A stretch of DNA of 64,000 nt. Source: Myxococcota bacterium. GTDB lineage: Bacteria > Myxococcota_A > UBA9160 > UBA6930. The translations under genes and the position numbers were made by a program. The DNA lies in NCBI GenBank assembly GCA_028285625.1, contig JANQOX010000021.1, forward strand, positions 62,001 through 126,000, given 5' to 3'. Shown piece by piece: positions 53,860 through 62,476 of this stretch (positions are counted from its first letter, which is position 1; every line of letters begins with the position of its first letter). The notes beneath the pieces were generated by a model. That model was not told the DNA's origin. It saw nothing but the letters and a program-made list of their open reading frames with translations, and did not search any database.

Positions 53860-54681
53860 CTAGAGGTTGAGCTGCTTCGGCGGCCTCACCACGATGTCGG
53901 CGATGTTCACGTGGATGGGCTGGGTTACGGCGTAGAGCACGGCCTGGGCCACGTCGTCCGGGTCGCCGAGCAGCTGCTTGAGGCTCTCGCTCAGCTTCTC
54001 GAACACCTCGTCGGGCAGGCGCTCGCCTGCCTTCACCTCGATGTCGAGCCCTGCCATCTTGACGAACCCCTGCACGAAGGCCGGGTCGAAGTTGCGCGCA
54101 AAGTTGGTGGCGATGGCGCCGGGCATCACGTTCACCACGCGGATCGGGTCTTCTTCGAGCTCGCCGCGCAGGGTGGCGGAGATGGCGTTCACGGCATGCT
54201 TCGTCGAGCCGTAGACGCCCGAGTCGGGCCGCTGCGCGGCGATCGACGAGATGTTCACGATGTGACCTTCGGCACCGCAGGCCCGCATGGCGAGCACGCC
54301 CGCCTGGCAACCGACGAGCAGGCCCAGCAGGTTGGTCTCGAGCATGGTGCGCCACTGCTCGGGGTCGCCCTCGAGGATCGGCGCCGGGAACGACACGCCC
54401 GCGTTGTTCACCAGGATGTCGAGTCGCCCGGTGGCCTCGACCGCGCGATCGACGAGCCCGCGTACCTGCGCGGGGTCGCGCATGTCCGCCACCACGCCTT
54501 CGGCCTTTCCGCCGGCTTCGGCGATGGTCTTGGCAGACGCCTCCATGGCCGACGCGGTGCGTCCGGACAGGAACACGTGAGCGCCGGCGCCGCCCAGGGT
54601 CTCGGCGATCGCTCGGCCGATGCCGCTCGACGCACCGGTCACGATGGCGGTCTTGCCAGAGAGGGGGGCTTCGCTGCTCAT
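53860..54681 (-). CDS. short-chain dehydrogenase/reductase
   Basis: This 273-residue classical SDR has the cofactor motif TGASSGIG, NNAG, the catalytic Ser in NISSIAA and the YGSTK Tyr-Lys pair. It starts at the ATG at 54681 with AAGGAG upstream. It would oxidise or reduce a hydroxyl/keto group with NAD(P). Convergent with the F420-type reductase gene; the next gene to the right (55616-54738) is transcribed in the same direction, 56 bases upstream. Confidence 0.92.
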   Translation of the reverse strand: MSSEAPLSGKTAIVTGASSGIGRAIAETLGGAGAHVFLSGRTASAMEASAKTIAEAGGKAEGVVADMRDPAQVRGLVDRAVEATGRLDILVNNAGVSFPAPILEGDPEQWRTMLETNLLGLLVGCQAGVLAMRACGAEGHIVNISSIAAQRPDSGVYGSTKHAVNAISATLRGELEEDPIRVVNVMPGAIATNFARNFDPAFVQGFVKMAGLDIEVKAGERLPDEVFEKLSESLKQLLGDPDDVAQAVLYAVTQPIHVNIADIVVRPPKQLNL

Positions 54682-54737
54682 GGGTTCTCCTTGGGGCGCG
54701 GCGGGCGAGTGTGGCACAGGTGCGTCGCGGCCCTGGG

Positions 54738-55616
54738 CTAACCGCGCAGGCGCGGTAGCAGAGCCGGTGTGCGCGCTTCGTACTCGGCAAAGGCCGGCCG
54801 GCGTTCGCGGCTGCGCTTGTCGAGCATGGGGATGCTGCCGAGCACGAACAGCAGCAGGATGGCCAGGGCGCCCACGCCGGTCCACCACCATGTGGGGGCG
54901 GCGGCCAGGGCAAAGAGCCAGAGCGAGAACCAGAAGAGGATCTCGCCCAGGTAGTTGGGGTGGCGCGACCAGCTCCAGACGCCCAGGTCCATCACGTCAC
55001 CCGGCTGCTTGCGGGCGGCGAAGATGCGCATCTGCTCGTCGGCCACCAGCTCGAGACTGGTGGCGAACAGGCCCAGGGCGAGCGCCACCCCGTCGAGTAC
55101 GCCGAAGCCGGTGTCGCCGAGGGCGAGCGCGGGGTACAGAGGCAGGCAGCCGGCGGCCACGAACGCCGCGGGTGCGAGCATCACCGGCACGAGCCGCACC
55201 AGCCAGGCGGGCAGCGGCCAGTCGCGCACCATGTCGACGTAGCGCCAGTCTTCGTGGTCGAGCCCCGTCCAGCCTCGCGCCCAGTTGGCGGTGAGGCGCG
55301 CGGCCCAGAACCACACGACCGCGTGCACGGCGATCTGTCGCGCGCTGAGTTCGGCGTGGCCCGACTGGGTGGTGAGCCAGAGCGCGGCCACCGGCGGCAT
55401 CACGCTCCACCACGCGTCGAAGACCGAGCCGTTGCGGGTATGCAGGGCCGCGGCGAAGGTGGCCGCCACCGACGCGAAGAGCCCCGCCACCATGGCCCAG
55501 TGCGGGGCCCAGGGCGCAAGCTCGAACACCGCCCAGGCCAGGGCGATGGCCAGGGCATAGACCCCCGCCACGTAGCGAAGGGATCCGGCGCGGTCGGGTC
55601 GGGGGGTGTCCGCCAT
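54738..55616 (-). CDS. DUF1295 membrane protein (5-alpha-reductase-like C-terminus)
   Basis: This 292-residue protein has about seven hydrophobic helices. The C-terminal LGVWSWSRHPNYLGEILFWFSLWLFAL is the DUF1295/steroid 5-alpha-reductase-type signature with RHPNY. Members reduce C=C bonds of isoprenoid or steroid substrates or methylate them; activity is not provable here. Coupling to an SDR on the same strand suggests both act on one small hydrophobic molecule. Confidence 0.82.
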   Translation of the reverse strand: MADTPRPDRAGSLRYVAGVYALAIALAWAVFELAPWAPHWAMVAGLFASVAATFAAALHTRNGSVFDAWWSVMPPVAALWLTTQSGHAELSARQIAVHAVVWFWAARLTANWARGWTGLDHEDWRYVDMVRDWPLPAWLVRLVPVMLAPAAFVAAGCLPLYPALALGDTGFGVLDGVALALGLFATSLELVADEQMRIFAARKQPGDVMDLGVWSWSRHPNYLGEILFWFSLWLFALAAAPTWWWTGVGALAILLLFVLGSIPMLDKRSRERRPAFAEYEARTPALLPRLRG

Positions 55617-55685
55617 GGACCCATCCTAGCCGGGCTGGCGGCTGCGACCGCTCCGGCGTGGTCCCCGGGCCCAGGACCCCGCTAC

Positions 55686-55711
55686 GTGGCATTGCCACAC
55701 GCCATGTGGCG
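55686..55711 (+). promoter_or_regulatory. two tandem inverted repeats upstream of PEP-CTERM gene
   Basis: GTGGCA-T-TGCCAC and, one base further, CGCCA-TG-TGGCG are two adjacent perfect inverted repeats about 65-90 bases upstream of the ATG at 55776. The arrangement resembles paired operator half-sites for a dimeric regulator. No -10 or -35 is evident. Confidence 0.4.
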
Positions 55712-55775
55712 CCTCCTGGGTGCAACCCGTGTACCCGCGGCATGCCGCCGCGGGATCGCCGATGGAGCCGCCACC

Positions 55776-56636
55776 ATGCTTCCCGCCCGCTGCACCCCGC
55801 TCGCGCTGCTAGCGCCCCTGCTCTCGCTTCTCGCCGCCCCCGCGGCCTGGGCACTGCCCTTCGGCACGATCGGGGGCCCCGCCGACTCGCTGATCCGCGT
55901 GGAGGGCGGTAGCCACTGCAGCCCCCCGGGCACCATGTGCGTGGAGGCGATCAACAACCTTCCGCTGGCCGACTACGCGCTCGACGGCAGCGCCGAGATC
56001 CGGGCCACCGGCTCCATCGACCACGTGGCGGGCGAGCTGCGCGGCTACGTGGACTTCACCACCCAGACCGGCGCGGGGAGCGATGGGCGCATCGTCGTCC
56101 ATGCGCGCGACGATTTCACCGTGCACGGTGGCACCCCGGGCGAGACGATCACGCTCACGGCCCGCCTGCGCGCCGAGGGTTCGATCACGTTTCTCGGTGA
56201 GGCGACCGCCCGCAGCGCGGTGGTCGAGACCAAGCTCTCGCGCGCGGCCAACGGGTGGAGCGCGACGAACGGCGGGCTGGTGGTCAGCACGGGCGACCTG
56301 GGCTTCTTCAGCCCGTGCGGCTTTCCGGGGTGCACGGCCCGGCCCGACCTGGGCTTCTACGCCTACGACGTCGAGGCGGAAGACACGTTCGACGTGGTCG
56401 TGGGCCAGAGCTTCCAGCTCGCGTACTCCCTGCGGCTCGACGGCTTCACCATCTTCAACGGGCCGAGCAGCGTGATCCAGGACAGCCTGGGCACGGGCCG
56501 GCTCAGCTTCGATCTGGGCCCGGGCTACGGCATCACGTCGCGGCTGGGATTCACAGCGCCCGAGCCCGGTGCGGCGCTTCTCCTGGCGGCGGGTCTGCTC
56601 GGCCTCGCGGCAGTGGCCCGGCGCCAGACCCGCTAG
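55776..56636 (+). CDS. secreted PEP-CTERM-type protein
   Basis: This 286-residue exported protein starts at the ATG at 55776; the track start at 54960 is a read-back through the DUF1295 gene. It has a signal peptide (PLALLAPLLSLLAAPAAWA), a beta-rich body (ITLTARLRAEGSITFLGEATA) with four cysteines, and a C-terminal APEPGAALLLAAGLLGLAAVARRQTR with the PEP motif, helix and basic end. It is the third such protein in the window. Its stop is convergent with and overlaps that of the AAA regulator. Confidence 0.8.
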   Translation: MLPARCTPLALLAPLLSLLAAPAAWALPFGTIGGPADSLIRVEGGSHCSPPGTMCVEAINNLPLADYALDGSAEIRATGSIDHVAGELRGYVDFTTQTGAGSDGRIVVHARDDFTVHGGTPGETITLTARLRAEGSITFLGEATARSAVVETKLSRAANGWSATNGGLVVSTGDLGFFSPCGFPGCTARPDLGFYAYDVEAEDTFDVVVGQSFQLAYSLRLDGFTIFNGPSSVIQDSLGTGRLSFDLGPGYGITSRLGFTAPEPGAALLLAAGLLGLAAVARRQTR

Positions 56637-59600
56637 CTCACTCGCCAGTTCGTGGGGCGCTCGGGCCGGTAGCTGCAGAGCCGGCCGGTTCGCACCGATG
56701 CCTCCAGGTGTCGCGCGAGCGGCGCGTGCACCGTGTCGATGCGGGCGATCGCGCTGCGGATGCGGTTGTAGACGGCCTTGCGCGCGCGCTCGGCGGGGCC
56801 CGCCGCGCGCCGCGCGCGGCCGCCGAGACCCACGCCTGCAGCGACCTCGTCGGCGATGCGTTCCATCTCTTCTTGCAGACGCGCGGTTCGGCCCATGTCG
56901 TCGAAGCGTTCGGCCTCGGCCAGCTCTTCGCGCAGGGCGTCCATGCGGGCTCGGTAGGCGGCGAACGCTTCGGGGTCGAGCACGGGGTCCGCGGCGTCGC
57001 CGGCGAGAGTGCCCGCCCCGGGATCGCTGGCCAGCTCGAGCGCGGCAAACTCACGGCCCGGTTCGGCGAGCAGGGTGGCCAGGCAGGCCAGGCCCTTGGT
57101 CGCCTTGAGCCGGACCTCGTGTCCCGCAAAGCCCACGAGCCACGTGTCTCCCTCGAAGTGCATGCGATGCGCTTCTTCGCGCGCGTCGGGATCGCGATCG
57201 CCCCCCGGCTCGGAGGCCTGCGGCGCGTCGTCGCGCAGTTCGCGCACCCGTGCCGCGGCGAGCGTGAGGCCGTGCCGAGCTGCATCCGCGCCCGCTTCGT
57301 CCAGCAGGCGGCCGGCGCGCTCGGCATCGCCCGGCTGCGCGCGAGCGAGCAGGTGGCGCGCGGCCTCGATGCGGCTGTGTGCGAGGCAGGGCCTCGCCTC
57401 CATGCCCGCGTCCAGGTCGAGGGCCCGCTCGAAGTGTGCCAGCGCCGCTTCGTCGCGTCCCGCGAGCGCGGCCAGCCGCCCCAGCGTGCGATCCGCCGCG
57501 CCGAAGCAGAGCACCGGGCCGAGTACGACGGCGCGCCCGGCGTACGGGAGCAACCGCTCGTAGACGGCGCCGCCGAGCGCGCCATCCTCGATCGATGCCG
57601 CGACCTCGCCCGCGAAGTACAGGTTCAGCAGCAGGAAGCCGTCGCGGGGAATCGCCTCGACGCCGGCCTGGGCCACGGGTCCCAGAGCACGCCGCGCGTC
57701 GGCGGGGCGATCCGCTTCGGCGTGGATCCAGGCCAGGTGCAGCGCGTACGCCGGCACGTCGGGAAAGCGCGCCACCACGGCCTCGAGATTCCCCCGCAGC
57801 TCGTCCAGGCGCGCCTGCTCGCGACGCAGCATGGACAGCTGACCGCTGAACACCGCCAGGGCATCCGAGCCGCCGGCGCGCTGCGCCTCGGCGAGGCCCT
57901 GCCGGATCATCCGCTCGTAGCCCTCGAGGTCGCCGTCGAGAAACACCTGGCAGGCGCGGGCGTGAAAGGGCACCAGCCGCAGCGCGGGTTGGCGAAGCTC
58001 GTCCACCAGATGGTCGAGGCGGTCGAGGGTGGCACGCAGAGCGCGGCGATCCCCCAGCTCGAGCTGGTCGCCCACCGCGGCGTGGCCGGCACGAAAGCAG
58101 GTGAACGGGTCGCGGCGTTCGCGCCCGAGCCGGTCGAGCTCGGCCGCGATGGCGAGCCGCTGGTGTGCGTGCTCCGCGCCCCAGAGCACGTAGTGCTGGG
58201 CGTCGAGGGCGATGGCAAGGCACTCCGGGTCGCCCAGCTCGCGCGCGTGGGCGACGGCTTCGGCCGCGCGCTCCGAGCCGGCCGCGTCGCCCCGGGCCAG
58301 ACGAGAGAGCACGCGGATGCGCAGGCGGTCGGGCCCGTCCGGCAGGCCGTCGAGCGCCTCGCGCAGCAGCGCGTGTGCCCGCTCGCCGCCCATCGAAGAC
58401 GACATGGTCATCGACGTGTGTGCCGCCGGGAACGCCAGCGCGACCCGTGCCAATCGTTCCGGGGATCGCGTCTCGCGCGCCAGTTCGGCTGCGCGCGTCA
58501 GGCTCTCCACCGCCTCGCGCCGCCGGCCACTGCGAGCCTGGGCCTGGCCGAGGGCGGTGAGCAGGTCGCCGTGCAGCTCGGGCCGCGGCTCCGGCATCAG
58601 GTGCAGTACGTCGAGCGCGCGCCCGAAGAAGTGGGCCGCGTCCTCCGGCGCCTGGCGCGCGAGCGCGTCCTCGGCGGCGCGCCGCGCGTGCGCGATGGCG
58701 TCCTCGCCGCCACCCGCCGGTGCCGCGCGGCACGCGTGATGGGCCAGCTCGGCCAGGTGGGCGCGTTCGGTGGCGTGGCCGCTCGCGAGCGCCGCGGCCA
58801 CGCGCGCGTGCAGGGCGATCTGCTGCGAGGCGCCCAGGTCGTCGTACAAGAGCTCGCGCACCAGGGCGTGGGTGAAGTGGTGCCGCACGTCGCTGCCCGG
58901 GGTGCGCGCGAGCAGCTCGGCATCTCTCGCCTCGGCCAGCGGCTCGAGCAGGGTCTGGGTTTCGGCCGGTGTGCCGTCGTCCGACACGATCTGTGTCAGC
59001 AGGTCGAGGCTGAACGCCTCGCCGACGACCGCCGCGGCTTCGAGCACGCGACGGCAGGCCTCCGAGCGACGCGCGATGCGCGGGCGAAGCGCCTGCCGGA
59101 TGCCTCGCGGCAGCGCGATCTCGCCGGCTTCGACGGGGTTCGTCGGGTCGCGCAGGTTGCGCGCGGTCTCGAGTACGAAGAGCGGGTTGCCCCCGGTGCG
59201 TGCGCACACGCGCCGGGCGAGCGCTTCGCTCGGCGGCGCGCCCGTGGCGGCCCGCCAGAGCGCGGCCACGGCGTCATCGTCGAGACCCGCGAGCGAGAGC
59301 GTCGTGCCTGCTCGGGCCAGGTCGGCCAGGGCGACCGAGAGTGTGTCGCCCTCTTCGACCTGGGTTTCACGCAGGCTCGCCACCAGCAGGACCGGGGCGG
59401 CGGCCAGATCGCGCGCAGCGAACGAGAGCAGACGCAGCGACCCCTCATCGGCCCAGTGCACGTCCTCGAGTACGACCAGCAGGGGCCGCTTGCGCGCCGA
59501 ACGCCGCAGCACCGAGGTGGCGGCATCGAGCACCCGGAACCGCGCGGGTTCGCCCTCGAGTGAGGGCGGCGCGGGCAGGTTGGGGAAGCGGTCGCGCAAC

Positions 59601-59938
59601 TCCGGGAACACGGCCGCGAGTACGCTCAGGGACGACCCCAGCTCTTCGACCAGGCCGAGGGCGGCCTCGTCCTCGCTCCACTCGCGCAGGATCTGCGCCC
59701 ACGGCCAGAAGGGCGCCGCACCGCTGCCATCGATGCAGTGGCCCACGAGCGCGCGCACGTCGCGCTCGTCGGCCCGCTCGCGAAGGGCCTGCAGGATGCG
59801 CGTCTTGCCGATGCCCGCATCCCCGCCGAGCAGCACCAGGCTCCCGGCTCCCTCGACCGCCTGGCCAAGGGCGGTGACCAGCGCTCCCAGCGCATCGTCC
59901 CGACCCACGAGGGGAAGGCTGCCCGGAACGCCTGCCAT
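56633..59938 (-). CDS. large AAA-ATPase/TPR regulator (LuxR/MalT-like, no LuxR HTH)
   Basis: This 1101-residue protein (ATG at 59938; the track ATG at 60067 is possible) has an N-terminal AAA domain with Walker A GGDAGIGKT and Walker B LLVVLEDVHWAD, a long helical TPR-like section from about 400 to 900, and a C-terminal conserved block (WLVGFAGHEVRLKATKGLACLATLL ... RHLEASVRTGRLCSYRPE). That C-terminal block occurs in large STAND ATPase regulators from actinobacteria and proteobacteria; a LuxR helix-turn-helix is missing. Likely a signal-integrating regulator acting through another partner. DNA binding by itself is doubtful. Confidence 0.82.
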   Translation of the reverse strand: MAGVPGSLPLVGRDDALGALVTALGQAVEGAGSLVLLGGDAGIGKTRILQALRERADERDVRALVGHCIDGSGAAPFWPWAQILREWSEDEAALGLVEELGSSLSVLAAVFPELRDRFPNLPAPPSLEGEPARFRVLDAATSVLRRSARKRPLLVVLEDVHWADEGSLRLLSFAARDLAAAPVLLVASLRETQVEEGDTLSVALADLARAGTTLSLAGLDDDAVAALWRAATGAPPSEALARRVCARTGGNPLFVLETARNLRDPTNPVEAGEIALPRGIRQALRPRIARRSEACRRVLEAAAVVGEAFSLDLLTQIVSDDGTPAETQTLLEPLAEARDAELLARTPGSDVRHHFTHALVRELLYDDLGASQQIALHARVAAALASGHATERAHLAELAHHACRAAPAGGGEDAIAHARRAAEDALARQAPEDAAHFFGRALDVLHLMPEPRPELHGDLLTALGQAQARSGRRREAVESLTRAAELARETRSPERLARVALAFPAAHTSMTMSSSMGGERAHALLREALDGLPDGPDRLRIRVLSRLARGDAAGSERAAEAVAHARELGDPECLAIALDAQHYVLWGAEHAHQRLAIAAELDRLGRERRDPFTCFRAGHAAVGDQLELGDRRALRATLDRLDHLVDELRQPALRLVPFHARACQVFLDGDLEGYERMIRQGLAEAQRAGGSDALAVFSGQLSMLRREQARLDELRGNLEAVVARFPDVPAYALHLAWIHAEADRPADARRALGPVAQAGVEAIPRDGFLLLNLYFAGEVAASIEDGALGGAVYERLLPYAGRAVVLGPVLCFGAADRTLGRLAALAGRDEAALAHFERALDLDAGMEARPCLAHSRIEAARHLLARAQPGDAERAGRLLDEAGADAARHGLTLAAARVRELRDDAPQASEPGGDRDPDAREEAHRMHFEGDTWLVGFAGHEVRLKATKGLACLATLLAEPGREFAALELASDPGAGTLAGDAADPVLDPEAFAAYRARMDALREELAEAERFDDMGRTARLQEEMERIADEVAAGVGLGGRARRAAGPAERARKAVYNRIRSAIARIDTVHAPLARHLEASVRTGRLCSYRPERPTNWRVS

Positions 59939-60017
59939 CTCGGGATGATGCCGCAAAGGTGCGCCGCGTCGCGCAGGGGCGTGCGCCCCAAGGGGTTCGC
60001 CGGCGCGAAGGCCTGCT

Positions 60018-62441
60018 TCAGGCGTCGTGCGTTCCCTGTCGGCGCCAGGCGCGGGCGCCGCCGGCAACGATCAGCAGGGTCGCCAGTGCCAGCCCCGCCT
60101 GGCTCAGCCTCGTACCGAGCTGGTAGCGGTCGCGGCGGGTGGTCATCTCTACGCGGTGCTGGCCGGCGGGGACGGCGACCGCACGAAATGCGAAGTCGGC
60201 CCGGAGGATCTCGGCGGGTTCGCCGTCGACCGAGGCCTGCCAACCCGGCGGGTAGTGGTTGTCGGCGAGCACGAGCAGTTGCGGCGTTCGGCTCTGGGTG
60301 GTGACGACGAGCCGGTCGGACGCGGCCTCTTCGACGCGAACCGTCGCCTCGAAGTCGGGCGTGGGCGCGACACCCGGCGGCCGATCGAGCAGCACGCTGC
60401 GGCGGGCGTCGAAGCCCGGCGCGAGCAGCCGCTCGAGCGCAAGGCGCGGGTCGGCCACGACCTCGTACGCGCCCACCAGGTAAGGGCGCGGAAGGGCGTT
60501 CGGGTTCTCGTAGATCTCGAGCGTGCGGTCCCCCGCCACGCGCACGCGGCGGCGGTGCACGAGGGCGCGGTCTGGGATCGGCGCAGGGCTGAGCAAGTAC
60601 TTCACGTTCAGCAGGTCGAGCAGCCTCAGGTGGATGCTGCGCTCGGGTTCGGGGACGGCGTCGGGGCGTCGCGGTCGCGCGCGTCCAGCGGCATCGCGCT
60701 CGTAGTACTTGTCGAGAAACCGCGGAAGGCCGCTTCGATCGAGCAGGTCTTGATAGGCACGCGGTTTGGCGGCGTGATAGCCGCCGATGCTCTCGAGGCC
60801 GGCGGCCGCCCAGCGCGTCTCGCCGAAGTACGCGTCCACCGGAAAGATCCGGAACCGACCCCCCTCGGTTTCGCCCGCGAGGGCCCGGACGACGGCGTCC
60901 GGCTCGAAGTGTTCGGCGGCGCGGCCGCGCGGCGTGTTGCCGACGACGACGCCGCCCACGAGCAGCAGGTCCACCGCGACGAGCACCGCGACGATGCCGC
61001 CGAAGGCCCCGGCCCGCAGGCGGCCTCGAAACAGCAGCGCCAGGGCCGCGAGGGCCACACCCAACTGAAGCCCGACCTGGAAGAGGTCGCCCGCCAGCAT
61101 GGCCCGGTGGGCCGGTTCGAAGCCGTCCGCCGGCACCAGGGAGGGTGCGAGCAGACCCAGGAGTGCGACGGCCGGTACGCCGAGTGCGGCGGCCCACGCG
61201 GCGCGGCGTCGCACGAGGTCCGGGAGACTTGCGGCCCTCTGCACCAGCGCGTCGAGCCCCATGGCGGCCAGCAGCGCCAGCGCAAGGTTCGACAACAGCA
61301 GGGCCATGGAAGGCACACGGAAGGCGTCGAAGAACGGCAGCCAGGCATAGGCCAGGCCGTAGACGGGCGTGTGTCTGCCGAACGCCACCAGCAGGGATGC
61401 GCCGCCCACCAGCAGCGGTACGCCCGCGCGTGGCGCGCGAAACACCACGGCGACCAGCGCCAGAAGCAGGGTCAGCAGGCCCACGTAGTTCGGGTAGTCG
61501 GTGAAGGGCATGCCGCCGGTGTAGGTGGCGCCCCCGAACCCATGGAGCGAGGGAAGCAGGTAGGTGAGCGCCTCGGCCGGCGGCAGCGACCAGTCGGTGG
61601 CGTAGGCCAGCCCCACGTTGCCCGCGGGCTCGGTTGCGAGAACCGATGGCGCGCCGCGTGTGGAATACGGCCGGTAGTCCCAGACCGGGAGCGCGACCTT
61701 GGCTGCGAGCAGGCCGCCCACGACCAGTGCTGCGGCCAGGCCCGCACCGGCGCGCGCGGCCTCGCGCGGCCGGTCGGTGGCTGCGAGGCGGGCCACGCCC
61801 AGCGCGCCCAACGCGCCGAACAGCGCGAGCCCGTAGTAGACCACCTGCATGTGGCGACCCTGGAGCAGCAGGCCGATGGCGAGTCCCGCGAGACCCACGC
61901 CGAGCAGGTCGCGCCGGGTGATCAACCGGTCGGCGCACAGCCAGACGAACGGCAGGTAGGCCGCGGACAACACCTGCGAGCCATGGCCGTGCACCACGAG
62001 CGCCACCAGGTAGGGCGCGAAGCCGAAGCCGAAGCCCGCCAGCAGTGCGGCCCCGCCCGAGGCACCCAGCCGCCGGGCCAAGAGAAAGGCGCCGAGCGCG
62101 GCGAGGGACAGGTGCAGGGCGAGGAACACCGGCCAGCGCAGACCGAACCCGTAGGCCACACGCTCGGGCAGGTAGGCGTCGGGGACGTGCAGCAGGCTTC
62201 CGGGCCCCGGCATCCCCGCGAACAGGTGCGGAACCCAGAGCGACGCCTGGCCCGGTTCTTGCGTTCCGACGAGCCCGCGTGTGACCGCGCGTGGCGTGAG
62301 GTCGTCCGCCGTGAGATAGCTGCCGCCTTCGGCGACGAGTTCGGCGAACAGCACGAGCACCAGCAGGACGAAGGCCGCACACGCACCGGCGGCCCACGAA
62401 AGCGTCGGCAGCCAGCGCGTCGGCGCCTCGCGAGCGGGCAT
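60018..62441 (-). CDS. YfhO-like polytopic membrane protein
   Basis: This 807-residue membrane protein has about 12-14 hydrophobic helices over its first 550 residues and a C-terminal periplasmic domain (VLLDRPPGVAPTPDFEATVRVEEAASDRLVV ... DNHYPPGWQASVDGEPAEI) that is characteristic of the YfhO family. YfhO-type proteins are implicated in glycosylating cell-envelope polymers. The ATG at 62441 starts after the hydrophobic N-terminus; the track start at 62693 overlaps the neighbouring gene. It lies beside a second, distinct YfhO-like gene. Confidence 0.82.
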   Translation of the reverse strand: MPAREAPTRWLPTLSWAAGACAAFVLLVLVLFAELVAEGGSYLTADDLTPRAVTRGLVGTQEPGQASLWVPHLFAGMPGPGSLLHVPDAYLPERVAYGFGLRWPVFLALHLSLAALGAFLLARRLGASGGAALLAGFGFGFAPYLVALVVHGHGSQVLSAAYLPFVWLCADRLITRRDLLGVGLAGLAIGLLLQGRHMQVVYYGLALFGALGALGVARLAATDRPREAARAGAGLAAALVVGGLLAAKVALPVWDYRPYSTRGAPSVLATEPAGNVGLAYATDWSLPPAEALTYLLPSLHGFGGATYTGGMPFTDYPNYVGLLTLLLALVAVVFRAPRAGVPLLVGGASLLVAFGRHTPVYGLAYAWLPFFDAFRVPSMALLLSNLALALLAAMGLDALVQRAASLPDLVRRRAAWAAALGVPAVALLGLLAPSLVPADGFEPAHRAMLAGDLFQVGLQLGVALAALALLFRGRLRAGAFGGIVAVLVAVDLLLVGGVVVGNTPRGRAAEHFEPDAVVRALAGETEGGRFRIFPVDAYFGETRWAAAGLESIGGYHAAKPRAYQDLLDRSGLPRFLDKYYERDAAGRARPRRPDAVPEPERSIHLRLLDLLNVKYLLSPAPIPDRALVHRRRVRVAGDRTLEIYENPNALPRPYLVGAYEVVADPRLALERLLAPGFDARRSVLLDRPPGVAPTPDFEATVRVEEAASDRLVVTTQSRTPQLLVLADNHYPPGWQASVDGEPAEILRADFAFRAVAVPAGQHRVEMTTRRDRYQLGTRLSQAGLALATLLIVAGGARAWRRQGTHDA

Positions 62442-62476
62442 GGCGCTGCGAGGATCGGGGTTCGGCGCGCGCGGTG

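Noticed and set aside
56633-56636. overlap of the convergent PEP-CTERM and AAA-regulator stops (shared CTAG)
   Set aside because: Real but a trivial consequence of dense packing; no regulatory meaning is supported.
56255-59563. 1102-aa plus-strand ORF opposite the AAA regulator
   Set aside because: It is antisense to a protein with intact Walker motifs and shows no family pattern of its own.
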